Below, piece by piece: positions 25,682-34,225 of a DNA stretch of 49,779 nt. Origin of the DNA: DATEZO01 sp035255485. GTDB taxonomy: Bacteria; Pseudomonadota; Gammaproteobacteria; Burkholderiales; Burkholderiaceae_D. Position numbers and translations under genes: made by a program. Every line of letters starts with the position of its first letter. Position 1 is the first letter of the stretch. The notes below the pieces were generated by a model. It was not told where the DNA came from. It made no database searches and was given only the letters and a program-made list of their open reading frames with translations. The stretch spans positions 1-49,779 of the forward strand of contig DATEZO010000184.1 of the NCBI GenBank assembly GCA_035255485.1, given 5' to 3'.

Positions 25682-26539
25682 ATGCGTCCACTGCTGCAAT
25701 CGTTCGGCCGCGCGCTCTTGTCGCAATTGCATTACCGCATGCTGCTGCTGACCCTGATGCCTTTCTTTTTGTCAGTCGTGATCTGGGCCGTCATACTATG
25801 GTTCGCCTTGCAGCCGATGATCGACTGGCTGCAGGCTTATTTTGTTGAAAATGACGGTTTTCGGATTGCCGGAAGCGTATTGGGATGGATGGGTCTGGGG
25901 GCGATCAAGGCCGTAATTGTGCCTCTGATTGCCATGTGGGTGCTGTTGCCGCTCATGATTGTGACGGCGCTGATATTCATTGGCGTACTGGCCATGCCAG
26001 TGATCGTTCGGCATGTTTCCAGCCACGCGTATCCTGCGCTTGAAAGACGTCACGGCGGGTCGCTATGGGGTAGCGTGTGGATCGCATTCTCGTCATTCAT
26101 CGTTTTTTTGTTGCTCTGGCTGGTAACCTTGCCGCTTGCGGCGATTCCGCCACTGGGCTTCCTGGTGCAGCCGACCTTGTGGGGATGGCTGACATATCGA
26201 GTGATGGCGTATGACGCATTGGCTGATCATGCCGATGCTCGTGAGCGCAAGGCGATTCTGCGTATTCATCGCTGGCCGTTGCTGATCATCGGTTCGATTG
26301 CCGGCGTCATGGGTACGGCGCCGACCTTGCTGTGGCTGGGCGGCGCATTATCGGTCATTTTTTTCCCTGTATTGGCAGCCGTCTCGATCTGGCTGTACGT
26401 GCTGGTCTTTATATTTACCGGACTCTGGTTTCAGTATTATTGCCTGACGACGTTGGAAAGTTATCGTAAGGCAGGCATTGGCACTGCGATTGCTGTCTCG
26501 TCGGGGCAAGGGACGCCCGACAATACCAGTCTCCACTGA
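25682..26539 (+). CDS. EI24/CysZ-like membrane protein
   Basis: 285 residues with about six hydrophobic segments (LTLMPFFLSVVIWAVILWFAL, VIVPLIAMWVLLPLMIVTALIF, FIVFLLLWLVTLPLAAIPPLG, LLIIGSIAGVMGTAPTLLWL, VSIWLYVLVFIFTGLWF). The PPLGFLVQPTLWGWLTYRVMAYDAL segment recalls the EI24 domain, whose bacterial members include the sulfate channel CysZ. It is not close enough to call CysZ with confidence, and no sulfate genes are near. The start is uncertain because no strong ribosome site precedes the ATG at 25682. Confidence 0.7.
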   Translation: MRPLLQSFGRALLSQLHYRMLLLTLMPFFLSVVIWAVILWFALQPMIDWLQAYFVENDGFRIAGSVLGWMGLGAIKAVIVPLIAMWVLLPLMIVTALIFIGVLAMPVIVRHVSSHAYPALERRHGGSLWGSVWIAFSSFIVFLLLWLVTLPLAAIPPLGFLVQPTLWGWLTYRVMAYDALADHADARERKAILRIHRWPLLIIGSIAGVMGTAPTLLWLGGALSVIFFPVLAAVSIWLYVLVFIFTGLWFQYYCLTTLESYRKAGIGTAIAVSSGQGTPDNTSLH

Positions 26540-26630
26540 GAACGCGGCAAGTAAAAGTAATGGTTTTTTCGGCTGGCAAGGGTAAAGAGTGCCATGAGGC
26601 ATGGTGTAGGCCTTCGTACAGGTAACATGT

Positions 26631-26646
26631 CCGGCCTGTCGGCCGG
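26631..26646. terminator. Perfect hairpin after the EI24 gene
   Basis: CCGGCC-TGTC-GGCCGG followed by only three Ts, 90 bp after the EI24 stop. Weak terminator candidate; could also influence translation of the DUF349 gene downstream. Confidence 0.35.
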
Positions 26647-26733
26647 TTTGCGGCAGGTAGGTCAAAAAATATGGGCTGCAGCCGCCTGGCACGGCTTTTC
26701 ATGATGTGTTTTCAATAAAATTTTGCGTACAAC

Positions 26734-29292
26734 ATGTTCGATTTCATTTTCAAGCGTTCAGCCGGCAAATCCGCATCCATTCCGCAACTGGCCCAAACAC
26801 CGGTTTCCGACAGCAAGGCGCAGCAAGTAGCGGCCAGGCAGTCAGCGCTCGTGCAGGCGGAGGCGCTGGATGGCGATGAGCCAGCTGCCGTCGAATTCAT
26901 TTTGCAGTGCCAGTTTGCCGATGCACGGCTGAAAGCGGCCAGCATGGTGCAATCGCGGCTGCCGATGGAGCGGGTACTGCAAGCAATGCGCGACACCGAT
27001 CGCCGGGTCGTCAAATTGATGCAATCCCGACTGGATGTGCTGAAGCGACAGGAAAATTCCGAGCAGGAAGCACTGCAATGCATCGAGCATGCACGGCGGC
27101 TGATGCACGAATCGCGGCTCATGCCGAATCAGGTTGCCGAACTGGATCGCGCATGGCTGGCAATTGATTTGCAGCATCCTGCGTTGCAGCATGTTTTTGA
27201 TCAGGTCCGCTCGACGTTGCGCGAGCGGCTTGCAGCGCAAACCGATTTGCAGCATGCGATGCTGGACATGCTTGCGCGATTACGCATGCTTCTTGACGAT
27301 GAAAATACGGCGCCTTACACCCGTTTTGCCGAGATGGCGGAACAAGCTGCGAAGGCAATGACGCAGTGGCAGGTATCCCCTGAGGCGGCTTCGCTACCCA
27401 GGCATTTGACGGTCGAGTTTGCGCAATTGCATGGCTGCGTCGAGCAGCGTCTGGCTTTTCTGGCGCAATACGAGGATGCTCTTGGCCAGCGCAGGGACAT
27501 GCTGGAGCGTTGGGAAGCCAGCGATCCGGCTGCGCTCGACATCAGGGAATTGAAGCAGGAGTGGCATGCGCTTCCAGCATTGCCAGAGGATAGCGCTGTA
27601 TCGCTTGAAATACGGTTTCATGTGATGCTGCAACGAATCACTGCATTGCACAAGCCGGAAACAAGCGCGGTGCATGCGCAGACACAAAAAAATGGCCCGG
27701 ATATTGCCGAGATTCTCGACGCCATGGAAACGGCGTTGCAGGAAGGGGCATTGCAGGCGGCGGCCGGCCACGATAAAACGCTGCGCGCAATGGATGTCAA
27801 GGCGGAGCGCCTCGACGGGGGACAAGCTGCGCGCCTGGCCAAGATACGCGCCGAGCTGGGCCGTCTGCATGGATGGGCACGCTGGGGGGGCAATGTGTCG
27901 CGCGATGAGTTGTTGAAAGCGGTGCAATCCTTGCCGACCCAAATGCTGGCTGCGCCGGAGCTGGCGAAAAAGGTGAGCGCCTTGCGCGAGCACTGGAAAT
28001 CGCTTGACGCTTCGGCTGGTCCGGCAAGCAAGGAATTGTGGGAGCGCTTCGATGCAGACTGCACCGAAGCGTATGCACCGGCTGCCGCGCATTTCAGGAA
28101 ACAGGCCGAAGAACGGCATCACAACCTCGAGGCTGCTCGCTCCTTGATCGCGGAATGCTCGGCGTTCATTGCAGCATCGCATGGTGCGGAAAAGAATGCA
28201 GCAACGGTCGACTGGAAGGAGGCAGGTAATTTCTGCATGCGGATGCGTCAAGCCTGGCATCGGCTGGGACCGATTGAGCGCAAGCAGAAAAAACAGCTGG
28301 ATGCAGAGTTTGCCATTGTAATGGAAGCTTTGTCCGCTCCGCTCGCGCATCAGCGCGAGATTGAAATCAAGCGACGCGAGGCGCTTATCGCTGCGGTTGA
28401 AGAGATCGTGCCAAACGACCGCGCGGCACTGGAGCTGTTGCGTGCGCAACAGGAGCGCTGGCAGGCGTACTCTAAAGCCATGCCGCTGAACCGCAAGGAT
28501 GAGCAGGCGTTGTGGCAACGGTTCCGCAACGCATGCGATGCCGTTTTTGCAAAGCGCAAGGAATTCGCGGTTGCAGCGGATGCCGATCGCCGGCAGCATC
28601 TGCTGGCGAAGGAGGCATTGAGCGCGACCCTGGAAAACGCAGTGAATCTGCCGGATGCGGCTATCCTCAAGACACTGCGTGAAGCAAAAAATGAATGGGA
28701 ACGTATCGGCCAGGTACCGCGCGCCTCCGAGCAGCGCATCGAAGCGCGCTACACAGCGGCAGTAAATGCCTTGCAACAGCGTCTGAATGCGTCCCGGCAA
28801 GAAGCAATGCAGAGCGATCGCCAACTGTTGCGCAACAAAGTACGCTTATGTCGCATCCTGGAAACGGCGGTGCATGGCGAACAGGAAATTGGTGCCGACG
28901 CATTGCAACAATCGCAAAGCAGTTGGGAGGCTTTTTCTGCATTGCCGGGCGACATTGAACGCGCGATGCAGGCGCGCTTCAGTGCGGTATGGAAGGCGCT
29001 GCAAGCCGGCGATCGGAAATATGCAGTCCAGCTTGAAACAAATCGCCCGGTCTTGTTGCAGGAACTGCTGCGTTGCGAAATCCTGCTGGGCATTGACAGC
29101 CCGCCGGAACTGTCCCGCCAGCGCCTGCAACTGCAAGTCGAGGTTTTGCAATCGTCTTTGGGAAGTGGGCAGAAAAGGATCGCACACGATGTGCAACTGC
29201 TGCGCCTGTGCGCTTTGCCAGCCGTTGCCGAGCAGTCTGCGGCAGCGCGTCTCGATCGCTTGATCGATCACATGAATGTGGTGAAGAGCTGA
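26734..29292 (+). CDS. Large DUF349 repeat protein
   Basis: 852 residues, almost wholly helical, with at least six DUF349-like units. Each has a Trp near its start and a Phe or Tyr about 20 residues later, e.g. LREHWKSLDASA, MRQAWHRLGPIERKQ, QERWQAYSKAMPLNRKDEQ, AKNEWERIGQVPRASEQ, SQSSWEAFSALPGD. No signal peptide or membrane segment is present. DUF349 proteins are common in Burkholderiales and of unknown function; the repeats suggest a scaffold or coiled coil. The ATG at 26734 has no clear ribosome site, but the protein start (FDFIFKRSAGKS) is family-like. It stands alone between EI24 and phaP. Confidence 0.78.
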   Translation: MFDFIFKRSAGKSASIPQLAQTPVSDSKAQQVAARQSALVQAEALDGDEPAAVEFILQCQFADARLKAASMVQSRLPMERVLQAMRDTDRRVVKLMQSRLDVLKRQENSEQEALQCIEHARRLMHESRLMPNQVAELDRAWLAIDLQHPALQHVFDQVRSTLRERLAAQTDLQHAMLDMLARLRMLLDDENTAPYTRFAEMAEQAAKAMTQWQVSPEAASLPRHLTVEFAQLHGCVEQRLAFLAQYEDALGQRRDMLERWEASDPAALDIRELKQEWHALPALPEDSAVSLEIRFHVMLQRITALHKPETSAVHAQTQKNGPDIAEILDAMETALQEGALQAAAGHDKTLRAMDVKAERLDGGQAARLAKIRAELGRLHGWARWGGNVSRDELLKAVQSLPTQMLAAPELAKKVSALREHWKSLDASAGPASKELWERFDADCTEAYAPAAAHFRKQAEERHHNLEAARSLIAECSAFIAASHGAEKNAATVDWKEAGNFCMRMRQAWHRLGPIERKQKKQLDAEFAIVMEALSAPLAHQREIEIKRREALIAAVEEIVPNDRAALELLRAQQERWQAYSKAMPLNRKDEQALWQRFRNACDAVFAKRKEFAVAADADRRQHLLAKEALSATLENAVNLPDAAILKTLREAKNEWERIGQVPRASEQRIEARYTAAVNALQQRLNASRQEAMQSDRQLLRNKVRLCRILETAVHGEQEIGADALQQSQSSWEAFSALPGDIERAMQARFSAVWKALQAGDRKYAVQLETNRPVLLQELLRCEILLGIDSPPELSRQRLQLQVEVLQSSLGSGQKRIAHDVQLLRLCALPAVAEQSAAARLDRLIDHMNVVKS

Positions 29293-29303
29293 CTGAACAA
29301 ATG

Positions 29304-29320
29304 CCCCGGCCAGGCCGGGG
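29304..29320. terminator. Hairpin between convergent DUF349 gene and phaP
   Basis: CCCCGGC-CAG-GCCGGGG, 7 bp perfect stem, 12 bp after the DUF349 stop and 66 bp after the phaP stop on the other strand. A T-rich tract follows about 12 bases later on the plus strand. Modest candidate. Confidence 0.4.
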
Positions 29321-29386
29321 TATCCAGGACAATTTTCGTGATAAAGGAAAGGGTGAACGCCGCAGACACTCTCCTTTCTGACAGGA

Positions 29387-29956
29387 TTACTTGCCGGGTG
29401 TGGCTTTGGCAGTGGTTTTGGCTGTTGCTTGAGCGAATTGATTGGCGGTCGTGTTCATATTCGCTTCCAGTGTTTCCGCCGCTTGCTTGGCGCCTTTGCT
29501 CAATTGCTCGTAACCGGCGTTGGCATTGCCAATGGCAGATTTAACGAAAGCGATAACGGTTTCCGAGCCTGCCGGTGCATTCTTGGCGACTTCATCGACC
29601 AATGACACTACCTTGCGATTGTTTTCGGCAATCTGCTCTTCAGCCGTTTTGGCGAATTCGGCTTGTGTAGCCGATGCGATACCTGCCAGGTGACGGCTAT
29701 AGGAAAGCGCTTTTTCGGCATTCGGCTGCGCCTGGGCTGCACTCAAGACGAAGAATTCATTCAGGTCTTTTGCTGCCAACAGCTGTTTCGCCGCGGCATT
29801 GGACTCTTCCAGAGAAGCGCGGACAGCGTTGAGATGCAAATTGATGATTTTTTCTGCGCCTTCAAATGCCTTGCTGGTCAATGAGGCAAACATGGCAAAC
29901 TGCGATTCAAGATTTGCTTTGCTTGCAGCTGAAAATTGCTCGGTGATTGAAAACAT
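29387..29956 (-). CDS. phaP: Phasin (PHA granule surface protein)
   Basis: 189 residues. Amphipathic protein that coats PHB granules, with the family opening FSITEQFSAASKANLESQ and FASLTSKAFEGAEKIINLHLNAVRASL, then long heptad-like helices and an Ala/Thr/Lys-rich tail. The ATG at 29954-29956 is chosen because it has AGGAGCGG seven bases ahead; the frame runs upstream to 30019 but that is untranslated leader. A sigma70 promoter with two TGCGGTGCA sites lies 60-110 bp upstream. No phaC or phaA gene is in the window, so synthesis genes are elsewhere. Confidence 0.92.
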   Translation of the reverse strand: MFSITEQFSAASKANLESQFAMFASLTSKAFEGAEKIINLHLNAVRASLEESNAAAKQLLAAKDLNEFFVLSAAQAQPNAEKALSYSRHLAGIASATQAEFAKTAEEQIAENNRKVVSLVDEVAKNAPAGSETVIAFVKSAIGNANAGYEQLSKGAKQAAETLEANMNTTANQFAQATAKTTAKATPGK

Positions 29957-30006
29957 GGTCCGCTCCTTGGTGAGATCTGCTGGGAATTCGGTATACACTT
30001 TATTTG

Positions 30007-30072
30007 TGCGGTGCAACAACGTTGATTTTATGGGTTAAATAAGTTATGTCAAGAATTATTTACTGCGGTGCA
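30007..30072 (-). promoter_or_regulatory. PhaR-like operator pair flanking the phaP promoter
   Basis: TGCGGTGCA occurs twice, at 30007-30015 and 30064-30072. One copy lies just downstream of the -10 (probably over the transcription start) and one upstream of the -35. The second is the core of CTGC-GGT-GCAG and sits at the top of a long palindrome (AGAATTATTT ... AAATAATTCT, 30052-30084). PhaR repressors of phaP genes bind TGC/GCA-type motifs, and CTGC-N3-GCAG is described for Paracoccus. Assignment here is by resemblance. Confidence 0.6.
30025..30052 (-). promoter_or_regulatory. Sigma70 promoter of phaP
   Basis: On the minus strand TTGACA (30052-30047) and TAAAAT (30030-30025) are separated by 16 bp. 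The -35 is a perfect consensus. It lies about 70 bp upstream of the phaP start and is flanked by the PhaR-like sites. Confidence 0.75.
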
Positions 30073-30379
30073 GCAAATAATTCTTTTTTAATTCCTGCAA
30101 GTAATTCAATTGTTGTTGAATAATTCATTATCTGGTTGCAAATTTCTTTTCATGAAGAATGCAGGCTTGGACGATTGAAAATGACCGGCACCGAGCCTGC
30201 CATACCTGATCGCCTATGCCGGGTGTTGCGCACCAACGCAAAATGTTGATTGCGGTTACGATAGCGGGCGGTCATGGCATCGCTATCCGGATGCCGTGGC
30301 TATGCTTTTGCCGGCGACAGTATTGCGCTCGTCTCCATGCAAGGCATTTCGCTTGACTAAACATTCTCTTCAAAAACGC

Positions 30380-31288
30380 ATGCCTGCCACTGCCAATTCT
30401 TCTGTCACTCATTCCTCGCTACAGAACTTGATGATTTCGGCGATGCCGTTTCTCTTCGTCATCATCTGGAGTACCGGTTTCATTGTTGCCAAGTTCGGCC
30501 TGCCTTATGCGCCGCCGTTAACTTTTCTATTGTTGCGTTTTGCCGGCGTGCTGGCTGTGCTGCTGCCACTGGTAGTGCTGATGCGGGCGCCTTGGCCTGT
30601 AGGGCAGATGCGGCATATTGCCGTATCGGGTGTGCTGGTGCAGGCAGGATATCTGGCAGGTGTCTGGTGCGCCATCAAGCTTGGCATGCCGGCCGGCTTG
30701 TCGGCATTGATCGTGGGGTTGCAACCTGTATTGACCGCTTTCGCCGCGCCGCTGGTGGGAGAATCCGTGCGGGGGCGGCAGTGGCTGGGGCTGATCCTCG
30801 GATTTTGCGGTGTGGGCCTGGTAGTTGCGAATAAAATCACGCTGACCGGATTATCATGGCAAAGCATTGCACTCTGTCTTTTTGCCTTGCTGTCGATGAC
30901 GGCCGGAACGCTCTATCAGAAACGCAATTGCGCCATGTTCGATTTGCGCACCGGGACCATTATCCAGTTTGCCGCTTCCAGCACGGTACTGTTGCCGTTT
31001 GCGCTCGTGTTGGAGCATTTCAACCTGGCGCTTGAGACGGTGCAATGGACGCCGCGCTTCATCGGTGCGTGGTTATGGTCGGTTCTGGCACTCTCGATTG
31101 GCGCGATTTTCCTGTTGTTCGCGCTGATCCGCAAGAGTGCCGCGACTCAGGTGACAAGCCTGTTGTATCTGACCCCACCAACCACGGCGGTCATGGCGTG
31201 GATCATGTTTGGCGAAGCATTCAGCATCACCGGCATGATCGGCATGGCGCTGGCGGTGACGGGAGTGGCTTTTGTGGTGAGGAAATAA
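30380..31288 (+). CDS. DMT-family transporter (EamA, 10 TM)
   Basis: 302 residues from the chosen start. Inner-membrane permease of two EamA repeats with about ten hydrophobic segments: MPFLFVIIWSTGFIVAKFGLP begins the first and LFALLSMTAGTLYQKR the second. Substrates in this family are usually metabolites or amino acids exported; none can be assigned. Frames are open from 30296; 30380 or 30431 are possible starts and none has a clear ribosome site. Its TAA overlaps the ATG of the thioesterase gene by one base (TAATG), so the two are probably translated together. Confidence 0.75.
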   Translation: MPATANSSVTHSSLQNLMISAMPFLFVIIWSTGFIVAKFGLPYAPPLTFLLLRFAGVLAVLLPLVVLMRAPWPVGQMRHIAVSGVLVQAGYLAGVWCAIKLGMPAGLSALIVGLQPVLTAFAAPLVGESVRGRQWLGLILGFCGVGLVVANKITLTGLSWQSIALCLFALLSMTAGTLYQKRNCAMFDLRTGTIIQFAASSTVLLPFALVLEHFNLALETVQWTPRFIGAWLWSVLALSIGAIFLLFALIRKSAATQVTSLLYLTPPTTAVMAWIMFGEAFSITGMIGMALAVTGVAFVVRK

Positions 31289-31725
31289 TGAGAATGGAAC
31301 CGAAACAACGCAGCGATTACCGGCATTTCCATGCAATTACCACGCGCTGGATGGACAATGACGCCTACGGTCATGTCAATAATGTTGTCTATTACAGCTG
31401 GTTCGATACCGCGGTTAACCAGTTCCTGATAGGGAATGGCGTACTCGATATCGAAAACAGCCCGGCAATTGGACTGGTGATTGAAACGCAATGCAATTAT
31501 TTTGCGGCGGTCGCGTTTCCCGACAGTGTCAGTGCCGGGATCCGCGTGTCCAGGCTGGGCAATTCCAGCGTGCGCTACGAAGTCGGCATCTTCCGGGAAG
31601 AAGAGGATGTCGCGTGCGCGCAAGGCCATTTTGTCCATGTGTATGTGGATCGCGCGACGCGCGAGCCAGTCGCGCTGCCCGAGCCGGTGCGTGCTCTGCT
31701 GCAGACGATTCATTTTCCGGACTGA
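31288..31725 (+). CDS. 4HBT-fold acyl-CoA thioesterase (YbgC-like)
   Basis: 145 residues with the hotdog-fold signature TTRWMDNDAYGHVNNVVYYSWFDTAVNQ, in which the Asp-x(6)-H pattern is the 4HBT catalytic motif. It should hydrolyse a short or medium acyl-CoA. The start overlaps the transporter stop by one base, and the nitroreductase follows 12 bp later, so transporter, thioesterase and nitroreductase appear to form one operon. The acyl chain specificity is not deducible; a link with PHB or lipid metabolism is only suggested by the surroundings. Confidence 0.88.
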   Translation: MRMEPKQRSDYRHFHAITTRWMDNDAYGHVNNVVYYSWFDTAVNQFLIGNGVLDIENSPAIGLVIETQCNYFAAVAFPDSVSAGIRVSRLGNSSVRYEVGIFREEEDVACAQGHFVHVYVDRATREPVALPEPVRALLQTIHFPD

Positions 31726-31737
31726 AGGTGCTCCGTC

Positions 31738-32433
31738 ATGATTGATACGGCAGGGCAGAAAATCGTTGATGCTGCCATCACCTCTCGCCGCGCGGTGCGC
31801 GCCTTCCTGCCGACTCCGGTGGCGCGCGAGGATATCGAATCCATCCTGCAGGTTGCTGCGCGCGCTCCCTCCGGCACCAACATGCAGCCTTGGAAAGTCT
31901 ATGTGCTGACCGGTGCCAGCAAGGAACATCTTTCCAATGAAATCCTCAAGGCATATAACGACCCGGTACTGTCGCGCCAGCATACCGAGGAATATCATCA
32001 CTATCCGCGCGAATGGACCTCGCCGTATATCGAGCGACGGCGCAAGCTGGGCTGGGATTTGTACGCGCTATTGGGCTTGACGCGTGAAGACAAGCGCGGA
32101 ATGCAGGCGCAGTACGGACGCAATTACCGGTTCTTCGATGCACCGGTCGGCATGATCTTTACCATCGACCGGATCATGGAACAAGGCTCATGGCTGGACT
32201 ACGGCACATTCTTGCAGAACATCATGATCGCGGCGCGCGCCCGTAACCTCGATACCTGTCCGCAACAGGCGTTTACGCAATTTCATAAAATCCTCACCGA
32301 TGTGCTGCAGTTGCCGCCGAACGAAATGATCGTGTGCGGCATGGCACTGGGCTTTGCCGATCACGGCAAAATTGAGAACAGCCTGGTGACACAGCGTGAG
32401 CCGATATCGAATTTTGCGACATTCCTTGAATAG
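31738..32433 (+). CDS. Nitroreductase-family FMN oxidoreductase
   Basis: 231 residues of the NfsB/FRP-like fold. It opens with a typical FMN phosphate site, TSRRAVRAFLPTPVAREDIE, and APSGTNMQPWKVYVLTG, and later has DYGTFLQNIMIAARARNLDTCPQ and MIVCGMALGFAD. These enzymes reduce nitro compounds, quinones or flavins using NAD(P)H; the physiological substrate is unknown. It is the last gene of the transporter-thioesterase-nitroreductase run, and no terminator hairpin was seen in the 273 bp before pbpG. Confidence 0.87.
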   Translation: MIDTAGQKIVDAAITSRRAVRAFLPTPVAREDIESILQVAARAPSGTNMQPWKVYVLTGASKEHLSNEILKAYNDPVLSRQHTEEYHHYPREWTSPYIERRRKLGWDLYALLGLTREDKRGMQAQYGRNYRFFDAPVGMIFTIDRIMEQGSWLDYGTFLQNIMIAARARNLDTCPQQAFTQFHKILTDVLQLPPNEMIVCGMALGFADHGKIENSLVTQREPISNFATFLE

Positions 32434-32706
32434 CCAGGACTGCTTGCCGACAGTATTTCCATGTAGGCGGGGCAACACGCACAAGCCAGCCCATGCATTT
32501 GCGAGCAGACAATCGGGTACGTTTAAAGAGTTGCTCTTTGCGCAAAAGAGGTTGGGCGCGTAGTAATTACAATAATCCACATCCTTTCATCTCATCTGAA
32601 GAAAATTGTTTAACAGCATCGGCTAAGCCTCTAATTTGCTTGCAGATTGTCATGATTTTGCTACACTGCAACCTCATAACAAACTGCATGAATCAGGGAG
32701 CCGCTG

Positions 32707-33828
32707 ATGCTGAAATTCGCGCTTGGCATACTGTTGCCGCTTTTTTTATTGGTTTTTTCGGCACCTGCTGTCATTGCGAAAAATACAACTGAATCCACGG
32801 CGCCCGAAAAGCGTGTATCCAGAAAAACCGTTGCCAAGCGCAAGGCAAAAGCGAAGATCCATCAGCACGCCGTCAAGAAAAAGCATGTCGCTGCCTCGGC
32901 GCCTTCCCGCGCCAAGCCGGCAAAGAAGGTGGTGGCCGCGCATGCCAGCCGCGCCAGGGTAAAACCCATTGTCGCGGCGCCGGCGCTGCCCGCCGCACTA
33001 CCAGTATCGAGCGTCGGTGACTTGGCTGGCCTGAATGCAACTCACGACCCGCTTGCACTAAAATCGAATGTGGCGCTTGTGCTCGACCAATCGAACTCGG
33101 AAGTGCTATTCGAGAAAAATGCAAACGTGTCGTTGCCGATTGCTTCCATCACGAAATTGATGACTGGCATGGTGGTAATCGAAGCACACCAGAATATGGA
33201 TGAGGTGCTCGAGGTAACAACGGACGATATCGATCATGAAAGAAACAGTTACTCGCGCTTGCGCATTGGCTCGCGGCTGACGCGGGCCAATATGCTGCAT
33301 ATCGCGTTGATGAGCTCGGAGAACCGCGCTGCCTCAGCGCTGGGACGCAACTATCCTGGCGGCCTGCCTGCGTTTGTTGCCGCGATGAATGCCAAAGCCA
33401 AGGCGCTTGGCATGGCCGATACGCATTATGTTGATTCAACCGGTCTGTCGAGCAGCAACGTCGCCAGCGCACGCGATCTGGCCAAGCTGGTGATTGCCGC
33501 TCATGCGCAGCCGCTTCTCCGTCAGTATTCCACCGATTCAAGGTATGCGGTCAATACCGGCCGTGGCATATTGCAATACGCAAACTCCAATCATCTGGTA
33601 ATCAATCCCTCCTGGGATATCGGCCTGCAAAAAACAGGCTATATCACGGAAGCTGGACGCTGCCTCGTAATGCAGGCGATCATCAAAGGGCGCTCGATCG
33701 TGATGGTGTTCCTTGACTCGAAAGGCACGCAATCGCGACTGGCCGACGCAGGGCGCATTCGCAAATGGCTGGAAGTCGCCAAGCCGCAAAAGCTGACGTC
33801 GCATGTAACGGTGGCGGCAGAAAGCTGA
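32707..33828 (+). CDS. pbpG: D-alanyl-D-alanine endopeptidase (PBP7/8, S11 family)
   Basis: 373 residues. A signal peptide (LKFALGILLPLFLLVFSAPAV, about residues 2-22) is followed by a basic Lys-rich linker to about residue 95 and then the DD-peptidase domain. All active-site motifs are present: S147-I-T-K150 (SxxK), S204-E-N206 (SxN) and K309-T-G311 (KTG). It cuts peptidoglycan crosslinks in the periplasm. The basic linker is longer than in E. coli PBP7 and may bind cell-wall polymers. It stands alone. Confidence 0.9.
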   Translation: MLKFALGILLPLFLLVFSAPAVIAKNTTESTAPEKRVSRKTVAKRKAKAKIHQHAVKKKHVAASAPSRAKPAKKVVAAHASRARVKPIVAAPALPAALPVSSVGDLAGLNATHDPLALKSNVALVLDQSNSEVLFEKNANVSLPIASITKLMTGMVVIEAHQNMDEVLEVTTDDIDHERNSYSRLRIGSRLTRANMLHIALMSSENRAASALGRNYPGGLPAFVAAMNAKAKALGMADTHYVDSTGLSSSNVASARDLAKLVIAAHAQPLLRQYSTDSRYAVNTGRGILQYANSNHLVINPSWDIGLQKTGYITEAGRCLVMQAIIKGRSIVMVFLDSKGTQSRLADAGRIRKWLEVAKPQKLTSHVTVAAES

Positions 33829-34225
33829 TTGCATCAAGCAGAAAAGATCCCTGCGACGCAGTATGGAGGGTGGCGTGCCGAACAGCCCATGATTTACATA
33901 TGATTAGGGGAGTATGGGTAAAAATAGTGTTATATGCCAAATAAAAACGGCGCTATTTTAAAATACTCGTGCGAGTGTGTGGACTGATCGTCCCCTGCGG
34001 TAGAAGCGGCGGAAGCGGTTCCGTCCTCCAGTCCTCATCATGGCGGCATGGGATGCATTCATACTGCGATCAGCCGCGCAATCAAGCCGTGGACGGCAGG
34101 CCGGAAAAGCGCAGTATGGCGGGGATGGATTGCCAAGGCCGCATCCCGCCCACATTGCGTTTCTCTATGCAAAAGAGTTACTGCAAGAGCGGGAATACGC
34201 TGCATCAATCGTAATGACGCATGCT
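33829..34225. other. 397 bp intergenic region between convergent pbpG and the IclR gene
   Basis: No gene recognised. The main content is element copy B (33907-34150). A short palindrome CTGCGACGCAG occurs near 33851. No T-tract terminator is seen for either flanking gene. Confidence 0.55.
33907..34150 (+). repeat. Intergenic element copy B (long form) of a three-copy family
   Basis: Head GAGTAT (33910) to AAATAC (33966), 57 nt, equal in length to copy A; ATATGC is shared at the same offset. It continues with the hairpin ACTCG-TG-CGAGT, then complementary pairs GGACTG (33981) with CAGTCC (34029) and CTGATCG (33984) with CGATCAG (34067), which are mutually competing. The tail block GCAGGCCGGAAAAGC is at 34096-34110, 130 nt after the head. 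It is followed by a stem of GGCGG-GATG with CATC-CCGCC (34118-34150). It lies between convergent pbpG and iclR. Confidence 0.65.

Noticed and set aside
33910..33966. Integron attC-type site
   Set aside because: The head ends are complementary (GAGTAT/ATACTC), but the GTTRRRY and RYYYAAC core sites are absent and no cassette structure is seen.
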